Shown one piece after another: positions 6,522 to 14,470 of a stretch of 14,557 bases of DNA. Origin of the DNA: Akkermansiaceae bacterium (GTDB lineage Bacteria > Verrucomicrobiota > Verrucomicrobiia > Verrucomicrobiales > Akkermansiaceae); the NCBI GenBank assembly GCA_903909905.1, contig CAIVXP010000325.1, forward strand, positions 1 through 14,557, given 5' to 3'. The stretch's first letter is position 1, and each line of letters begins with the position of its first letter. The notes beneath the pieces are model-generated. The model was not told where the DNA came from. It saw only the letters and a program-made list of their open reading frames with translations, and did not search any database. The position numbers and the translations under genes were made by a program.

Positions 6522-8390
6522 GTGTCAAAAACTCATTACGGCATCGCCTACCGCTTTCGCGGGTGTAGCCTCGACTGCGATACCCGCTATCCGCATCAAC
6601 TTGCGCAAATTCGCAATTTACGCCGCGTTTCCCCATGCCAAGCTGGCTTTGTGCAGAAAGCTGGAATTCGTCAGGCCGGGATCCTCATCCCGGTCTTTTC
6701 AATGAGACGCAATGGGGACCTTGGAATCGGCGACACCGCCGCCCTTCGAGAGTGGATTGACTGGGCCGCCGAAACCGGCGTCGTTTTCATCCAGCTGCTA
6801 CCGATCAACGAAAACGGCAACGACGAAAGCCCTTACAGCGCCATCTCCTCCACCGCGCTCGATCCGATTTACCTAACTCTTGACCCGTCGGAAATCCCAT
6901 GGCTTGGCGGCGCCGATTTCTCACGCGCTCGCGAGCAACTCGGCGTCGCCAACCAGGCTGCACACGTCGATTACCCCGCAGTGCGAAATGTGAAGCGCAA
7001 ACTGCTTGAAATGGCGTGGGCGGACTTCACGGATGCGGGAGGGGAATTGCATGACGAGTTCACACGCTTCAAGGCCGCCGAACAGGATTGGCTCGATGCC
7101 TACAGCCGGTTTCGCTACTTGATGGAAATTCACGGAGAGTCACTCACTTGGGACAAATGGCCTGAATCATCAAGCACACCGGAAAAGGCGCACGAATTTA
7201 TCGAATCGCTGCGAGCAAGGGATGCTGAAGCAGTCGACTATCGCTTGGATTTTTTCGCCTTCACCCAGTGGCTGTGCTTCCGACAATGGCGCGCTCTCCG
7301 GCAACATGCCGACTCACGCGGCGTGAAACTGATGGGCGATGTGCCAATCGGCGTGAGCTGGCATTCTTGCGATGTATTTTTCAACCGCGATGAATTCCAC
7401 CTCGACTGGTGCGGCGGATCACCACCGGAAGGCATGGGGCAAAGCGATCTGTTTTTTCAGCAGTGGGGGCAAAACTGGGGCATACCGCTCTATCGCTGGG
7501 ACCACATGCAGGCGAACGGATTCAAGTGGTGGAAAAAAAGGATATTAAGACTCACCGAGATCTTTTGCATGTTCCGTCTCGACCACGTGCTCGGGTTCTA
7601 CCGCATCTATGCCTTTCCATGGCGTCCCGAGCGCAATCACGAATTCATTGGGCTAAGCCACGAACAAGCGAGGGAAAAAACCCATGGCATGATGCCACAC
7701 TGGTTTCTCCGACCGGATGACACCATGGAAAACAAGGCTGCCAACCGCGCGGATGGCGATCTTCGCCTGCGCGCCATTCTCGAAGCCGCCAATGGTGCCG
7801 AAATCATCGCCGAAGATCTCGGTTGGGTTCCGGACTATGTGCGCCCACACCTCCACGACCTCGGCATCACCGGCTTTCGCATCCCGCACTGGGACTGCAA
7901 CGAGTTTGGCCACCCCACCCCCGGCAATAGCTTTCCGGAAAATTCCTTCGCCACCTACTCAACCCACGACCACGATCCGGTCAATGGGATCTGGCGCGGA
8001 TGCATCAACGCCATCCAACGCCACCACGCACATCCCGATGAACACTCGGGCTGGCAATCTCACGGCGCACAAAACACGCTGCGCATCCTCTCGGAATTCG
8101 CCTCGATTCCATTGCCCGTGAGTGGCCCATGTCCGCCCTTCACCGAAGGCGTCCGCCTGCGACTCGTCAAGGCCCTGCTTGATTCGAACTCCCGCTACAC
8201 CTCGTTGATGATTACCGAGCTTTTCGGCATCGACGAGCGCATCAATCACCCCGGCACAGACGGCAAACACAATTGGCGTTTTCGCCTGCCATGGACACTC
8301 GAGCAAATTCGCGCCGACCGACAACTCGACGAAATCTGCCGTAAGTTCGCAACCGCCATCAGCCTCAGCCGCGGGAAACAGGCGTATTGA
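6522..8390 (+). CDS. malQ: 4-alpha-glucanotransferase (GH77, amylomaltase/disproportionating enzyme)
   Basis: Transfers alpha-1,4-glucan segments between maltooligosaccharides, in cytoplasmic maltodextrin and glycogen metabolism. The GH77 barrel is complete: QAGILIPVFS (51-60), GDLGIGD (65-71), LLPINENG (92-99), GDVPIGVS (272-279), nucleophile Asp354 in FRLDHVLGF, acid/base Glu431 in AEDLG, and THDHD (481-485), where THDND is usual. The phrase RLDHVLGFYRI is closer to the plant DPE2 or chlamydial type than to E. coli MalQ, as I recall them. The full frame from GTG 6522 gives 622 residues, but the first 43 look unlike the family. GTG at 6651 (VQKAGIRQAGIL) is an alternative start, and neither has a Shine-Dalgarno sequence. 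No other glycogen genes lie in the window. ribH follows after 54 bp. Confidence 0.93.
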   Translation: MSKTHYGIAYRFRGCSLDCDTRYPHQLAQIRNLRRVSPCQAGFVQKAGIRQAGILIPVFSMRRNGDLGIGDTAALREWIDWAAETGVVFIQLLPINENGNDESPYSAISSTALDPIYLTLDPSEIPWLGGADFSRAREQLGVANQAAHVDYPAVRNVKRKLLEMAWADFTDAGGELHDEFTRFKAAEQDWLDAYSRFRYLMEIHGESLTWDKWPESSSTPEKAHEFIESLRARDAEAVDYRLDFFAFTQWLCFRQWRALRQHADSRGVKLMGDVPIGVSWHSCDVFFNRDEFHLDWCGGSPPEGMGQSDLFFQQWGQNWGIPLYRWDHMQANGFKWWKKRILRLTEIFCMFRLDHVLGFYRIYAFPWRPERNHEFIGLSHEQAREKTHGMMPHWFLRPDDTMENKAANRADGDLRLRAILEAANGAEIIAEDLGWVPDYVRPHLHDLGITGFRIPHWDCNEFGHPTPGNSFPENSFATYSTHDHDPVNGIWRGCINAIQRHHAHPDEHSGWQSHGAQNTLRILSEFASIPLPVSGPCPPFTEGVRLRLVKALLDSNSRYTSLMITELFGIDERINHPGTDGKHNWRFRLPWTLEQIRADRQLDEICRKFATAISLSRGKQAY

Positions 8391-8409
8391 CGATCCCTGC
8401 CGCCTCCGA

Positions 8410-8438
8410 TTGACTTTTCGGACCCACCCGTCCATATC
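8410..8438 (+). promoter_or_regulatory. Candidate promoter of the ribH-nusB operon
   Basis: TTGACT (8410-8415, five of six -35 consensus bases) is separated by 17 nt from CATATC (8433-8438, a weak -10). Transcription would begin at or next to the ribH ATG at 8445, implying a leaderless or nearly leaderless mRNA. The weak -10 keeps this tentative. Confidence 0.3.
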
Positions 8439-8444
8439 CACCCC

Positions 8445-8960
8445 ATGTCCAACGCGCTGCAACCAAAACCGCGGATCATCGGCTCCAAGGTCCGTGTCTG
8501 CGTCGTCGCCTCAAAATACAATGAGGAATTCACCGATGCGCTTGTCGACAACACACTCAACGAGATCAATGAGATCATTCCGCAGGCACGGGTCGATCTG
8601 ATCCGTGTTCCTGGCGCATTTGAAATTCCAGTGATGGTCGCAGCAGTGCTCGAACGCAACCCGCCGACTTGCATCATTGCACTGGGCTTGATCATTCGTG
8701 GCTCGACTGCCCATGCCGACCTGATCGCCCGCTCGGTGACCGATTCACTCCAACAGCTCGCCGTTTCCTCACAACGCCCGATCATCCATGAGGTGTTGCT
8801 CGTCGAAGACGAAAAACAAGCCTACGCCCGCTGCATCGGATCACAAATCAACCGCGGTCGCGAAGCCGCTCGCGCCGCCGCTTCGATGATCAATGTTTTC
8901 CGCGAACTCGACCGCTCCATTCCTCAGCTCAACGAAGGCAATAGACAACGACATGCCTAG
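8445..8960 (+). CDS. ribH: 6,7-dimethyl-8-ribityllumazine synthase
   Basis: The penultimate step of riboflavin synthesis: condenses 5-amino-6-ribitylaminouracil with 3,4-dihydroxy-2-butanone 4-phosphate. It has 171 residues, slightly longer than the usual 155 because of a polar C-terminal tail. Landmarks: [11 protein letters not shown] (23-33) at the substrate pocket, VPGAFEIP (55-62), [11 protein letters not shown] (80-90) with the catalytic His90, and the phosphate-binding Arg129 in QAYARCIG. The usual PVAFGVLT strand reads PIIHEVLL here (112-119), a divergent version. It is probably a cytoplasmic icosahedral or pentameric assembly, as in the family. Its last 8 bp overlap nusB, implying translational coupling. 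Riboflavin genes elsewhere in the pathway are not in the window. Confidence 0.93.
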   Translation: MSNALQPKPRIIGSKVRVCVVASKYNEEFTDALVDNTLNEINEIIPQARVDLIRVPGAFEIPVMVAAVLERNPPTCIIALGLIIRGSTAHADLIARSVTDSLQQLAVSSQRPIIHEVLLVEDEKQAYARCIGSQINRGREAARAAASMINVFRELDRSIPQLNEGNRQRHA

Positions 8961-9864
8961 TCCCCGCCAAATTCGCGAGACGGTAGTGCAGTTTCTCTAT
9001 TGCGCCGATCTTGAGGGTGGCGCCGACCCGATCGCCCTGCGCGGACCGTTCTGGGACTTTGTCACGGAGTCGGAACGCCGCAAACTGCTCATCGCCACCT
9101 TCCGCGCCATCCACCACCTCGCCAGTGGGCGCGGTGAACGTCTGGCAGAGTTTCAACAACGGAGCACCTCAGCAACGATGCTACTCTCCGGCAAGCCCGA
9201 TACCGAAGAAATCCGGCAATGCCTCGAGCGCATCACACGCCTTGAAACAAACTGGAGCGTTGCGTTTCAAAATCTCGAGCACTTGCCAAAAGACGACGAC
9301 GACGCCTCGGTCGCCTCGAAGTTTGATCCGGCGCTCGACCATTTGTTTCGCATCGACCGCGATCTCGCCGGCGCACGCGCAGAATTCATCGACCTCACAG
9401 ACCTTCAACCCTCGCTGCGCGGCCCGCTCGAGCCGGTCACCGCATCCATCCGCCGGCTTCAGCGAATTTCCGACCGCATTCGCATGGTCGAGGAACCGGA
9501 AAATTTTCCCGATCAAGGCGACCTCACCAAACTCCGCAAATCAAAATCTGAAATAGTCGAGCTACGCGAAACGGCCGACAAGTGGGTCGATGCCATCCTT
9601 GCCCACAAGGATGACATCGACACCAAACTCGGCGAAGTCATTGAGAATTACTCACCCGCGCGAATCGATCCGGTCGACCGTGCCATTCTGCGCCTCGCCA
9701 CTCACGAACTCCTCCACACGGCCACCCCACCCAAGGTCGTGATCAACGAAGCAATCGAACTGGCCAAGCGCTTCGGCACCACCGATTCCAAACGCTTCGT
9801 CAACGGCATCCTCGATAAAATCGCAGGGCTATCCACCGCCGCCGCAGCGGATGGCTCTCCATAA
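8953..9864 (+). CDS. nusB: Transcription antitermination factor NusB with a large internal insertion
   Basis: NusB binds boxA RNA with NusE (S10) in rRNA antitermination. Usual NusB is about 140 residues; this one has 303. Residues 4-23 ([19 protein letters not shown]) match the family N-terminal helix. Residues about 205-291 match the rest, including [17 protein letters not shown] (238-254), [14 protein letters not shown] (262-275) and [13 protein letters not shown] (279-291). Between them lie about 165 residues, mostly charged and helix-prone, with an acidic DDDD (114-117). The frame is unbroken and codon use looks uniform, so this is an insertion within the domain and not a fusion at one end. 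ATG 8953 is chosen because it starts just before the conserved helix and overlaps the ribH stop by 8 bp. A start at 8893 would overlap ribH extensively. ribH-nusB adjacency is common and supports the call. Confidence 0.9.
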   Translation: MPSPRQIRETVVQFLYCADLEGGADPIALRGPFWDFVTESERRKLLIATFRAIHHLASGRGERLAEFQQRSTSATMLLSGKPDTEEIRQCLERITRLETNWSVAFQNLEHLPKDDDDASVASKFDPALDHLFRIDRDLAGARAEFIDLTDLQPSLRGPLEPVTASIRRLQRISDRIRMVEEPENFPDQGDLTKLRKSKSEIVELRETADKWVDAILAHKDDIDTKLGEVIENYSPARIDPVDRAILRLATHELLHTATPPKVVINEAIELAKRFGTTDSKRFVNGILDKIAGLSTAAAADGSP

Positions 9865-11182
9865 TCCCATCCCTTCCACCGACCCCAGCAAGGTCATGAG
9901 CCAGCCCACTACATTCCAACAACGCACGCTGTGGAACGCTGCGACCGGTGTGTCGATCATGATTCTCGGTGCCTTGATGGTAGGCCTCGTATGGCTTATC
10001 GGCAAGGTCTTCGGCTTCCTTCAGCCGGTGCTCATCCCATTGATCGTAGCCGGCATCATCGCCTATGTGCTCGATCCGGTGGTTCGACTTTTGCAAACAC
10101 GCGGACTAAGCAGGTTTTGGTCTGTCGTATCTCTTTTTACGGCCATTCTTGCCTCCATCGCACTGCTGGTGATCGCGCTGATCCCCGCCGTGAACCAAGG
10201 TCGCGGGCTCCTCAAAAAAACTTTCTCCACCCCGGCTGTCGCGCAGCAAGCGATCGCCAAAAGCAATGCCATCGATGAAGAAGCGAGCAACGACGAAGAA
10301 CAAAATGAACGACTTGCCGGCACTCTGGCCACGGAGTTGGTAAAGATGCGCCAACGCCATCAGCAAAACCCAATCGGCTGGATGCTCACCGAAGTGGACG
10401 ATCAAGGCAGCCCAGTCACCGAAAACACTGGTGGGACCAATGCCATCGAGTCGCTCTCAAAAAGCCGCGCCGGGCGCATGCTCTTCGAGTACAAGGGCGT
10501 GATTCTCAAAACCGGTCGCGAGTGGATCTCTGCCGGTTCGACCAAATTGCTCGGCTTTCTCGGACTCGTTCTCGGCATGATCATGGTGCCGGTCTATCTA
10601 TTCTTCTTCCTCAAGGATTCATCATCGATCCGCGAGCACTGGCATGACTATGTGCCGCTCAAAAATTCCGAATTCAAAACCGAACTGGTCGGAACACTTC
10701 AAGAAATCAACGGCTACCTAGTTTCATTCTTCCGCGGCCAAGTGCTCGTTGCCGCGATCGATGGATTTCTCGTCGGCACCGCACTCACACTCTTCGGCTT
10801 ACCCTACGGATTTCTCATCGGCATATTCATGGCCATTCTCGGCGTAATCCCCTACATCGGCAGCATCCTCTGCCTCATTCCCGCCTGCGTCATTGGCTAC
10901 CTCCACGCCCAAGGATCTTCCCCCTTCGGCATGAGCCCCGCCGCCTATGTTGGCTGTATCGTCGCAATCTTTGTGGTGGTTCAACAAATCAATTCCCTCG
11001 TCACCGCCCCTAAAATCGTCGGCAATTCCGTCGGCCTCCACCCGCTCACCGTCATCTTCTCGATGCTCTTTTGGTCGCTGGTCCTCGGAGGATTCGTAGG
11101 AGCCCTCCTCGCAGTTCCACTCACCGCCGCCGTGAAAGTCCTCTTCCGCCGATACATCTGGGTGCGCCAAGTTATGTTCTAA
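9851..11182 (+). CDS. AI-2E family transporter (PerM/TqsA-like membrane protein)
   Basis: A 443-residue inner-membrane protein. Hydrophobic segments lie near residues 34-54, 57-78 and 90-112, then at about 233-254, 297-318, 320-352, 364-380 and 398-425. Family marks are [17 protein letters not shown] (294-310), GVIPYIGSI (331-339), [15 protein letters not shown] (394-408) and [10 protein letters not shown] (417-426). Members include autoinducer-2 exporters and Na+/H+ or efflux proteins, so the substrate cannot be inferred. A hydrophilic stretch of about 120 residues (113-232), rich in Glu, Gln and Asn, separates the two membrane halves. ATG 9851 overlaps the nusB stop by 14 bp; ATG 9896 (MSQPTTF) is an alternative start. 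It is likely the last gene of the ribH-nusB operon. Confidence 0.88.
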   Translation: MALHNPIPSTDPSKVMSQPTTFQQRTLWNAATGVSIMILGALMVGLVWLIGKVFGFLQPVLIPLIVAGIIAYVLDPVVRLLQTRGLSRFWSVVSLFTAILASIALLVIALIPAVNQGRGLLKKTFSTPAVAQQAIAKSNAIDEEASNDEEQNERLAGTLATELVKMRQRHQQNPIGWMLTEVDDQGSPVTENTGGTNAIESLSKSRAGRMLFEYKGVILKTGREWISAGSTKLLGFLGLVLGMIMVPVYLFFFLKDSSSIREHWHDYVPLKNSEFKTELVGTLQEINGYLVSFFRGQVLVAAIDGFLVGTALTLFGLPYGFLIGIFMAILGVIPYIGSILCLIPACVIGYLHAQGSSPFGMSPAAYVGCIVAIFVVVQQINSLVTAPKIVGNSVGLHPLTVIFSMLFWSLVLGGFVGALLAVPLTAAVKVLFRRYIWVRQVMF

Positions 11183-11441
11183 AGCGTTTTTGCCGCAAAA
11201 CCATAAAGTGCGCAGAATGGAGCGCAGGCGTACCCGCATCCACCGGTCTATTTATTCCAAATCGCTGGGATAGAGATGTTTGAGTAGGCGTAGCAGCCTG
11301 TCAGCGTTCGGTTGATGTCCGCCACGGGCTGCCCTCGACCCAGTCTCACGACGGCGCAGTTACCTCCGGCTGATCTCTCATAGCTCGTCTCTGGGTTGAC
11401 TCAGACTTTCACTAGTTGATTTCATGCATGTGCATTCGCAC
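11183..11441 (-). other. Gene-free structured block, possible group II intron 5' fragment
   Basis: No credible coding frame. Read on the minus strand it begins at 11441 with GTGCG, the group II intron 5' consensus, then has GTGAAAGTC after about 30 nt, a phrase typical of early domain I of bacterial group II introns. Further on, TCAACCCAG (11399-11391) can pair with CTGGGTCGA (11343-11335) with one G-U pair, enclosing a branched GC-rich region. No domain V or reverse transcriptase is visible, so at most this is a 5' remnant running to about 11200. The resemblance is from memory of motif style and is a hypothesis. Otherwise it could be an unrecognised structured RNA or decayed sequence. No clear terminator for the upstream AI-2E gene is seen here. 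Confidence 0.3.
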
Positions 11442-11648
11442 TAGAGCAGTTTGCGAAAAGGTGTAGCCGGTGGAGCGAGAAGATTTTGGCCAGGGCAAGG
11501 CGTTGCGATGGAGTGGATAAACATCCACGACTGAGCAACAACGCAGCCATGGACAAAAGATTCCGCTCATTTCCCTAATCCGGCAAAGCCGCAAATTTCC
11601 CACACATAACCCCCAAGCACCGGCTACAGATTTGAGCAAAATGCTCTA
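11442..11648. mobile_element. MITE-like foldback element with 31-bp terminal inverted repeats
   Basis: The left end (11442-11472) and the reverse complement of the right end (11618-11648) match at 26 of 31 positions, with an exact 11-bp block TGTAGCCGGTG on the inner side and TAGAGCA at the tip. Each end carries the dinucleotide TA, consistent with a TA target duplication as in IS630/Tc1-mariner elements. Inside, GAGCG (11473-11477) and CGCTC (11564-11568) continue the pairing towards a central hairpin GTGGAT-AAAC-ATCCAC (11513-11528). The right arm has about 49 extra nt (11569-11617) holding a small hairpin CGGC-AAA-GCCG (11581-11591). It encodes no transposase, so it would be mobilised in trans. 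A 75-codon minus-strand frame across it is probably spurious. Confidence 0.75.
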
Positions 11649-11675
11649 AGGTCCGTACTCCACAACGGTACGCCT
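11649..11675. other. Short palindrome next to the MITE-like element
   Basis: AGG-TC-CGTAC (11649-11658) can pair with GTACG-CCT (11668-11675), giving eight base pairs with a two-nt bulge and a nine-nt loop. It lies between the stop of the ABC exporter gene (11724) and the MITE-like element. No T run follows on the minus strand, so it is not a standard terminator. The remainder of the gap up to 11723 shows nothing else. Confidence 0.3.
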
Positions 11676-11723
11676 AACTGAGGCCCCTGCTAATGAAGAA
11701 GCCACTTGTTCAAATTTCAGCTT

Positions 11724-13466
11724 TTACTCCCCCACTTGCTCTGCTGCCGCGAGAAACGACTTTCGGCACAGCTCCGCATACTTGCCACCTTTGGCAAGCA
11801 GCGCATCATGCGTGCCCTGCTCGATGACCTCACCCGCTTCGAGCACATAGATGTGGTCGGCATTGCGAATGGTCGACAGGCGATGAGCGATCACAAATGC
11901 CGTGCGATTGGCCATGAGATGATCGAGCGCGTCTTGAATCAACCGCTCAGTCTCAGAGTCAACCGATGCCGTGGCCTCGTCGAGCAATAGAATCGGCGCG
12001 TCCTTCAACAAGGCCCGCGCGATCGACAGCCGTTGCTTTTCGCCACCCGAAAGTTTAACCCCACGCTCTCCAACATGGGTGTCGAGCTGTCGCGGCAAAG
12101 CACTCACAAACACCTCGGCATGCGCCGCCTTCAAGGCAGCCCACATATCCTCATCGGTCGCATCGCGCTTCGCCAGAAAGAGGTTCTCCCTCACCGTGCC
12201 GTTGAACAAAAACGCCTCCTGCGTCACATAAGCCATGCGCCCGCGCAGGGAGGCCTTCGATAGCTCGCCGATCGACATGCTATCGATGGTAATCCGGCCG
12301 GAGTTAATTTCATAAAACCGCGCCAGCAGCGAAAGCACGGTCGACTTACCGGCACCGGTCGAACCCACCAACGCAATCGTGCGCCCGGGCTCAGCCTCCA
12401 GCGTCACGCCACGCAAGGTTGGTTGATCCTGATACGAAAACGAAACATTTTCGAAGCGTACATGGCCTCTGATCTTTGCCGGCAACTCTTTTCCCGCAGT
12501 CGCGTTCGGCTCTTCCTCGAAATCAAGAATCTCGAACACCCGATCCGCCGCCGCACGACCGGAAAGCAGCATTTGATTGAGCGAGTTGAGCCGATCGATC
12601 GGCTCATAAAACAACGCGAGAAACAGCAGAAACTTCGTGAAGTCACCAATCGAAAGCTCCCCCTTCATCACCGCCGCACCACCAAAGCCAAGCACCAGCA
12701 CATATCCCACCATCCTCAAAAACGACATGCCCGGCGAGTACAGCGCCCACCACTTCATCATCCGCAGTGTCGTCACGCGCAGTTGGTCGGAAAAATGGTT
12801 GAACCTTTCATGCTCCGCACCCTCCGCAGCGTAGGCCTTGATCTGCCGCACGCCCGAGATGTTGTCGTGCAGCAAGGCGTTGAGATCTGATGCGGCATCG
12901 CGCTGATTGCGATAGCGATCCCTGCCCTTGGTCGAATAAATCCACGCGCCGATCGTCAGCAATGGCACCGGCAGGGTCGCCCATCCGGCAACCCACGGGT
13001 TGAGGATGAAAAGAAACACTCCTATCCCCAGCACCTGCAAGGCCGCTACCAAACCCTGCTCGATGCCATCGATGAGCACTCGCTCCATGTTGGTCACGTC
13101 TTCAACCACCCGTGTCATAATGTCGCCTGTACGCTTCCCATCGAACCACCACAACGGCAACTTCTGAATCTTCCCGTAAAGATCCGAGCGGATGTCGTAG
13201 ATTACCTGTTGCTCAAAAGTGTTGTTCAGAAATATCCGCAGGGCGTTCAATCCGTCCTTCAGTAAAAATCCGCCCAAGGCCACCAGCGTCCAAAACAGAA
13301 ATTCATGATGCCTGGATGGGTCGGGAATCACCTTGTCGATCACATGCCCCGTAGCATTTGGAAATACAAAAACCGCAAGGGTCATACCCACCGCACAAAA
13401 AAGCTGGGCAAGTGCCATTGCCGGATAACGCCGTAGATAGGAAAAAACCCGTATGATCGAACGCAT
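11724..13466 (-). CDS. MsbA-like ABC exporter, permease fused to ATPase
   Basis: A 580-residue half-transporter that should work as a homodimer in the inner membrane. The N-terminal exporter domain (about 1-310) has hydrophobic segments near 15-38, 55-75, 135-172 and 245-290, and the coupling-helix phrase FDGKRTGDIMTRVVEDV (108-124). The nucleotide-binding domain (335-575) is complete: Walker A GSTGAGKST (368-376), Q-loop Gln416, signature LSGGEKQR (472-479), Walker B ILLLDE (492-497) with catalytic Glu497, and H-loop His528. The architecture fits lipid A or lipid flippases (MsbA), but multidrug and peptide exporters look alike, so no gene symbol is given. Start ATG 13466 gives a normal length. 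The gene stands alone, divergent from the coiled-coil gene at 13629. Confidence 0.92.
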   Translation of the reverse strand: MRSIIRVFSYLRRYPAMALAQLFCAVGMTLAVFVFPNATGHVIDKVIPDPSRHHEFLFWTLVALGGFLLKDGLNALRIFLNNTFEQQVIYDIRSDLYGKIQKLPLWWFDGKRTGDIMTRVVEDVTNMERVLIDGIEQGLVAALQVLGIGVFLFILNPWVAGWATLPVPLLTIGAWIYSTKGRDRYRNQRDAASDLNALLHDNISGVRQIKAYAAEGAEHERFNHFSDQLRVTTLRMMKWWALYSPGMSFLRMVGYVLVLGFGGAAVMKGELSIGDFTKFLLFLALFYEPIDRLNSLNQMLLSGRAAADRVFEILDFEEEPNATAGKELPAKIRGHVRFENVSFSYQDQPTLRGVTLEAEPGRTIALVGSTGAGKSTVLSLLARFYEINSGRITIDSMSIGELSKASLRGRMAYVTQEAFLFNGTVRENLFLAKRDATDEDMWAALKAAHAEVFVSALPRQLDTHVGERGVKLSGGEKQRLSIARALLKDAPILLLDEATASVDSETERLIQDALDHLMANRTAFVIAHRLSTIRNADHIYVLEAGEVIEQGTHDALLAKGGKYAELCRKSFLAAAEQVGE

Positions 13467-13628
13467 GATGAGATGAGCGATGGCCCCGGCAGCCCGATTT
13501 GTAAAGCATCACCGCCCCCCGCGGGCAGTTTGTAGACCTTAAATTTTGGATTGCGTCCACCCCCATAATAATTAGATTGATCAACACAGCGCATCGCCTG
13601 AACCCTTTCATTCGACTATCCCGAACCC
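13467..13628. promoter_or_regulatory. Divergent intergenic region
   Basis: This 162-bp gap must carry promoters for both the ABC exporter (minus) and the coiled-coil gene (plus). On the plus strand CATAAT (13564-13569) matches five of six -10 bases and sits in an AT-rich patch, but no good -35 lies 16-18 nt upstream. A run of C followed by GCGGGC at 13514-13526 is GC-rich. No operator could be recognised. Confidence 0.25.
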
Positions 13629-14426
13629 ATGGTAAAAATTCTCGGCATCATCACAGCAATAGCGCTCGCGTTGGCCGCTCTCGTCGCTTCAAAAAACAAA
13701 GGTGCTTACCAAGCCGAAATTGACAGCGTCGCCACCGAGAAGGGCGAACTCGCCAAAGAGCAAACCCGCCTCCAAACCGCTCAGACAGCCTTCAAGAAAA
13801 CCACCCAACAAATCGAGGAAGTGATGCCCGAGATCACCCAAATCGAGGAGAGCGCAAAGGCTCAGGCCAAAACCAACGAAGACCTCAAACAGAGCCTCGA
13901 AGAAAAAAATGCCAAGATCGCTGAAAATAAACAGCAAATCGAAAAAATCCGTGAAATGACCAGCAAGGCCGGCGACATCGGCGCACTGGCCTCGAAAATG
14001 AGAGCAACCAGCGCCGCGATGGAAGAACTTTCCCAGTCCATCAGCTCAGCCGAGGCAAAACTCGCCAACCTCACCGCTCAAAGCAAACAGGCTGAAACCC
14101 AAGCCGTCAAATTGAAGGAAAAACTCGAAATCATCAGCAGCGGACGCTCGCTGCCGAGCCTCAATACGCGAATCCGCTCAATCTACCCAAGCTGGGGATT
14201 CGTCACCCTCGCAAACGGCAACGCCAGCGGTGTGGTGGCCAACTCCACCCTCGATGTGGTACGAGGCGACCAAACCATCGCTAAGCTCTTGGTCACATCT
14301 GTCGAGTCCGGCACCGCCGCGGCCAGCATCATTCCCGACTCGCAGGCCAAAGACACCACCCTGGCCGTCGGCGATCGCGTGCTTGCCGCTGCACAACACG
14401 AACAGGAGCCCCGCGCTCCCAACTGA
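13629..14426 (+). CDS. Membrane-anchored coiled-coil protein with C-terminal beta domain
   Basis: A 265-residue protein of unknown function. Residues 4-20 form one membrane segment after MVK, likely an uncleaved anchor. Residues about 25-170 are a long heptad-rich coiled coil (for example EEKNAKIAENKQQIEKI at 91-107) with several Gln/Glu/Lys repeats. Residues about 180-253 form a compact beta-rich domain with IYPSWGFVTLANG (185-197), GVVANSTLDVVRG (201-213), AKLLVTSVESG (218-228) and VGDRVL (247-252). This pattern recurs in Verrucomicrobia and Planctomycetes proteins and resembles the C-terminal domain of FlgT; that likeness is from memory. The helix would span the periplasm, presenting the beta domain away from the membrane. 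A second small membrane-anchored protein starts 44 bp downstream, suggesting an operon. No Shine-Dalgarno sequence precedes ATG 13629. Confidence 0.82.
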   Translation: MVKILGIITAIALALAALVASKNKGAYQAEIDSVATEKGELAKEQTRLQTAQTAFKKTTQQIEEVMPEITQIEESAKAQAKTNEDLKQSLEEKNAKIAENKQQIEKIREMTSKAGDIGALASKMRATSAAMEELSQSISSAEAKLANLTAQSKQAETQAVKLKEKLEIISSGRSLPSLNTRIRSIYPSWGFVTLANGNASGVVANSTLDVVRGDQTIAKLLVTSVESGTAAASIIPDSQAKDTTLAVGDRVLAAAQHEQEPRAPN

Positions 14427-14470
14427 TCGGCCCAGATCCAAGGCTCTTACCCCTCGTATACTCAGAACCC

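Noticed and set aside
8893..8952. Earlier start for nusB inside ribH
   Set aside because: It adds 20 unconserved residues read in the ribH out-of-frame sequence; ATG 8953 fits the conserved helix.
11412..11639. 75-codon minus-strand frame in the MITE-like element
   Set aside because: It spans both inverted arms of a foldback repeat and has no domain; copies in databases would be repeat-derived.
13303..13611. Minus-strand frames upstream of the ABC exporter start
   Set aside because: Out-of-frame with the transporter and Cys/Gly-rich without motifs; overlap its 5' end only.
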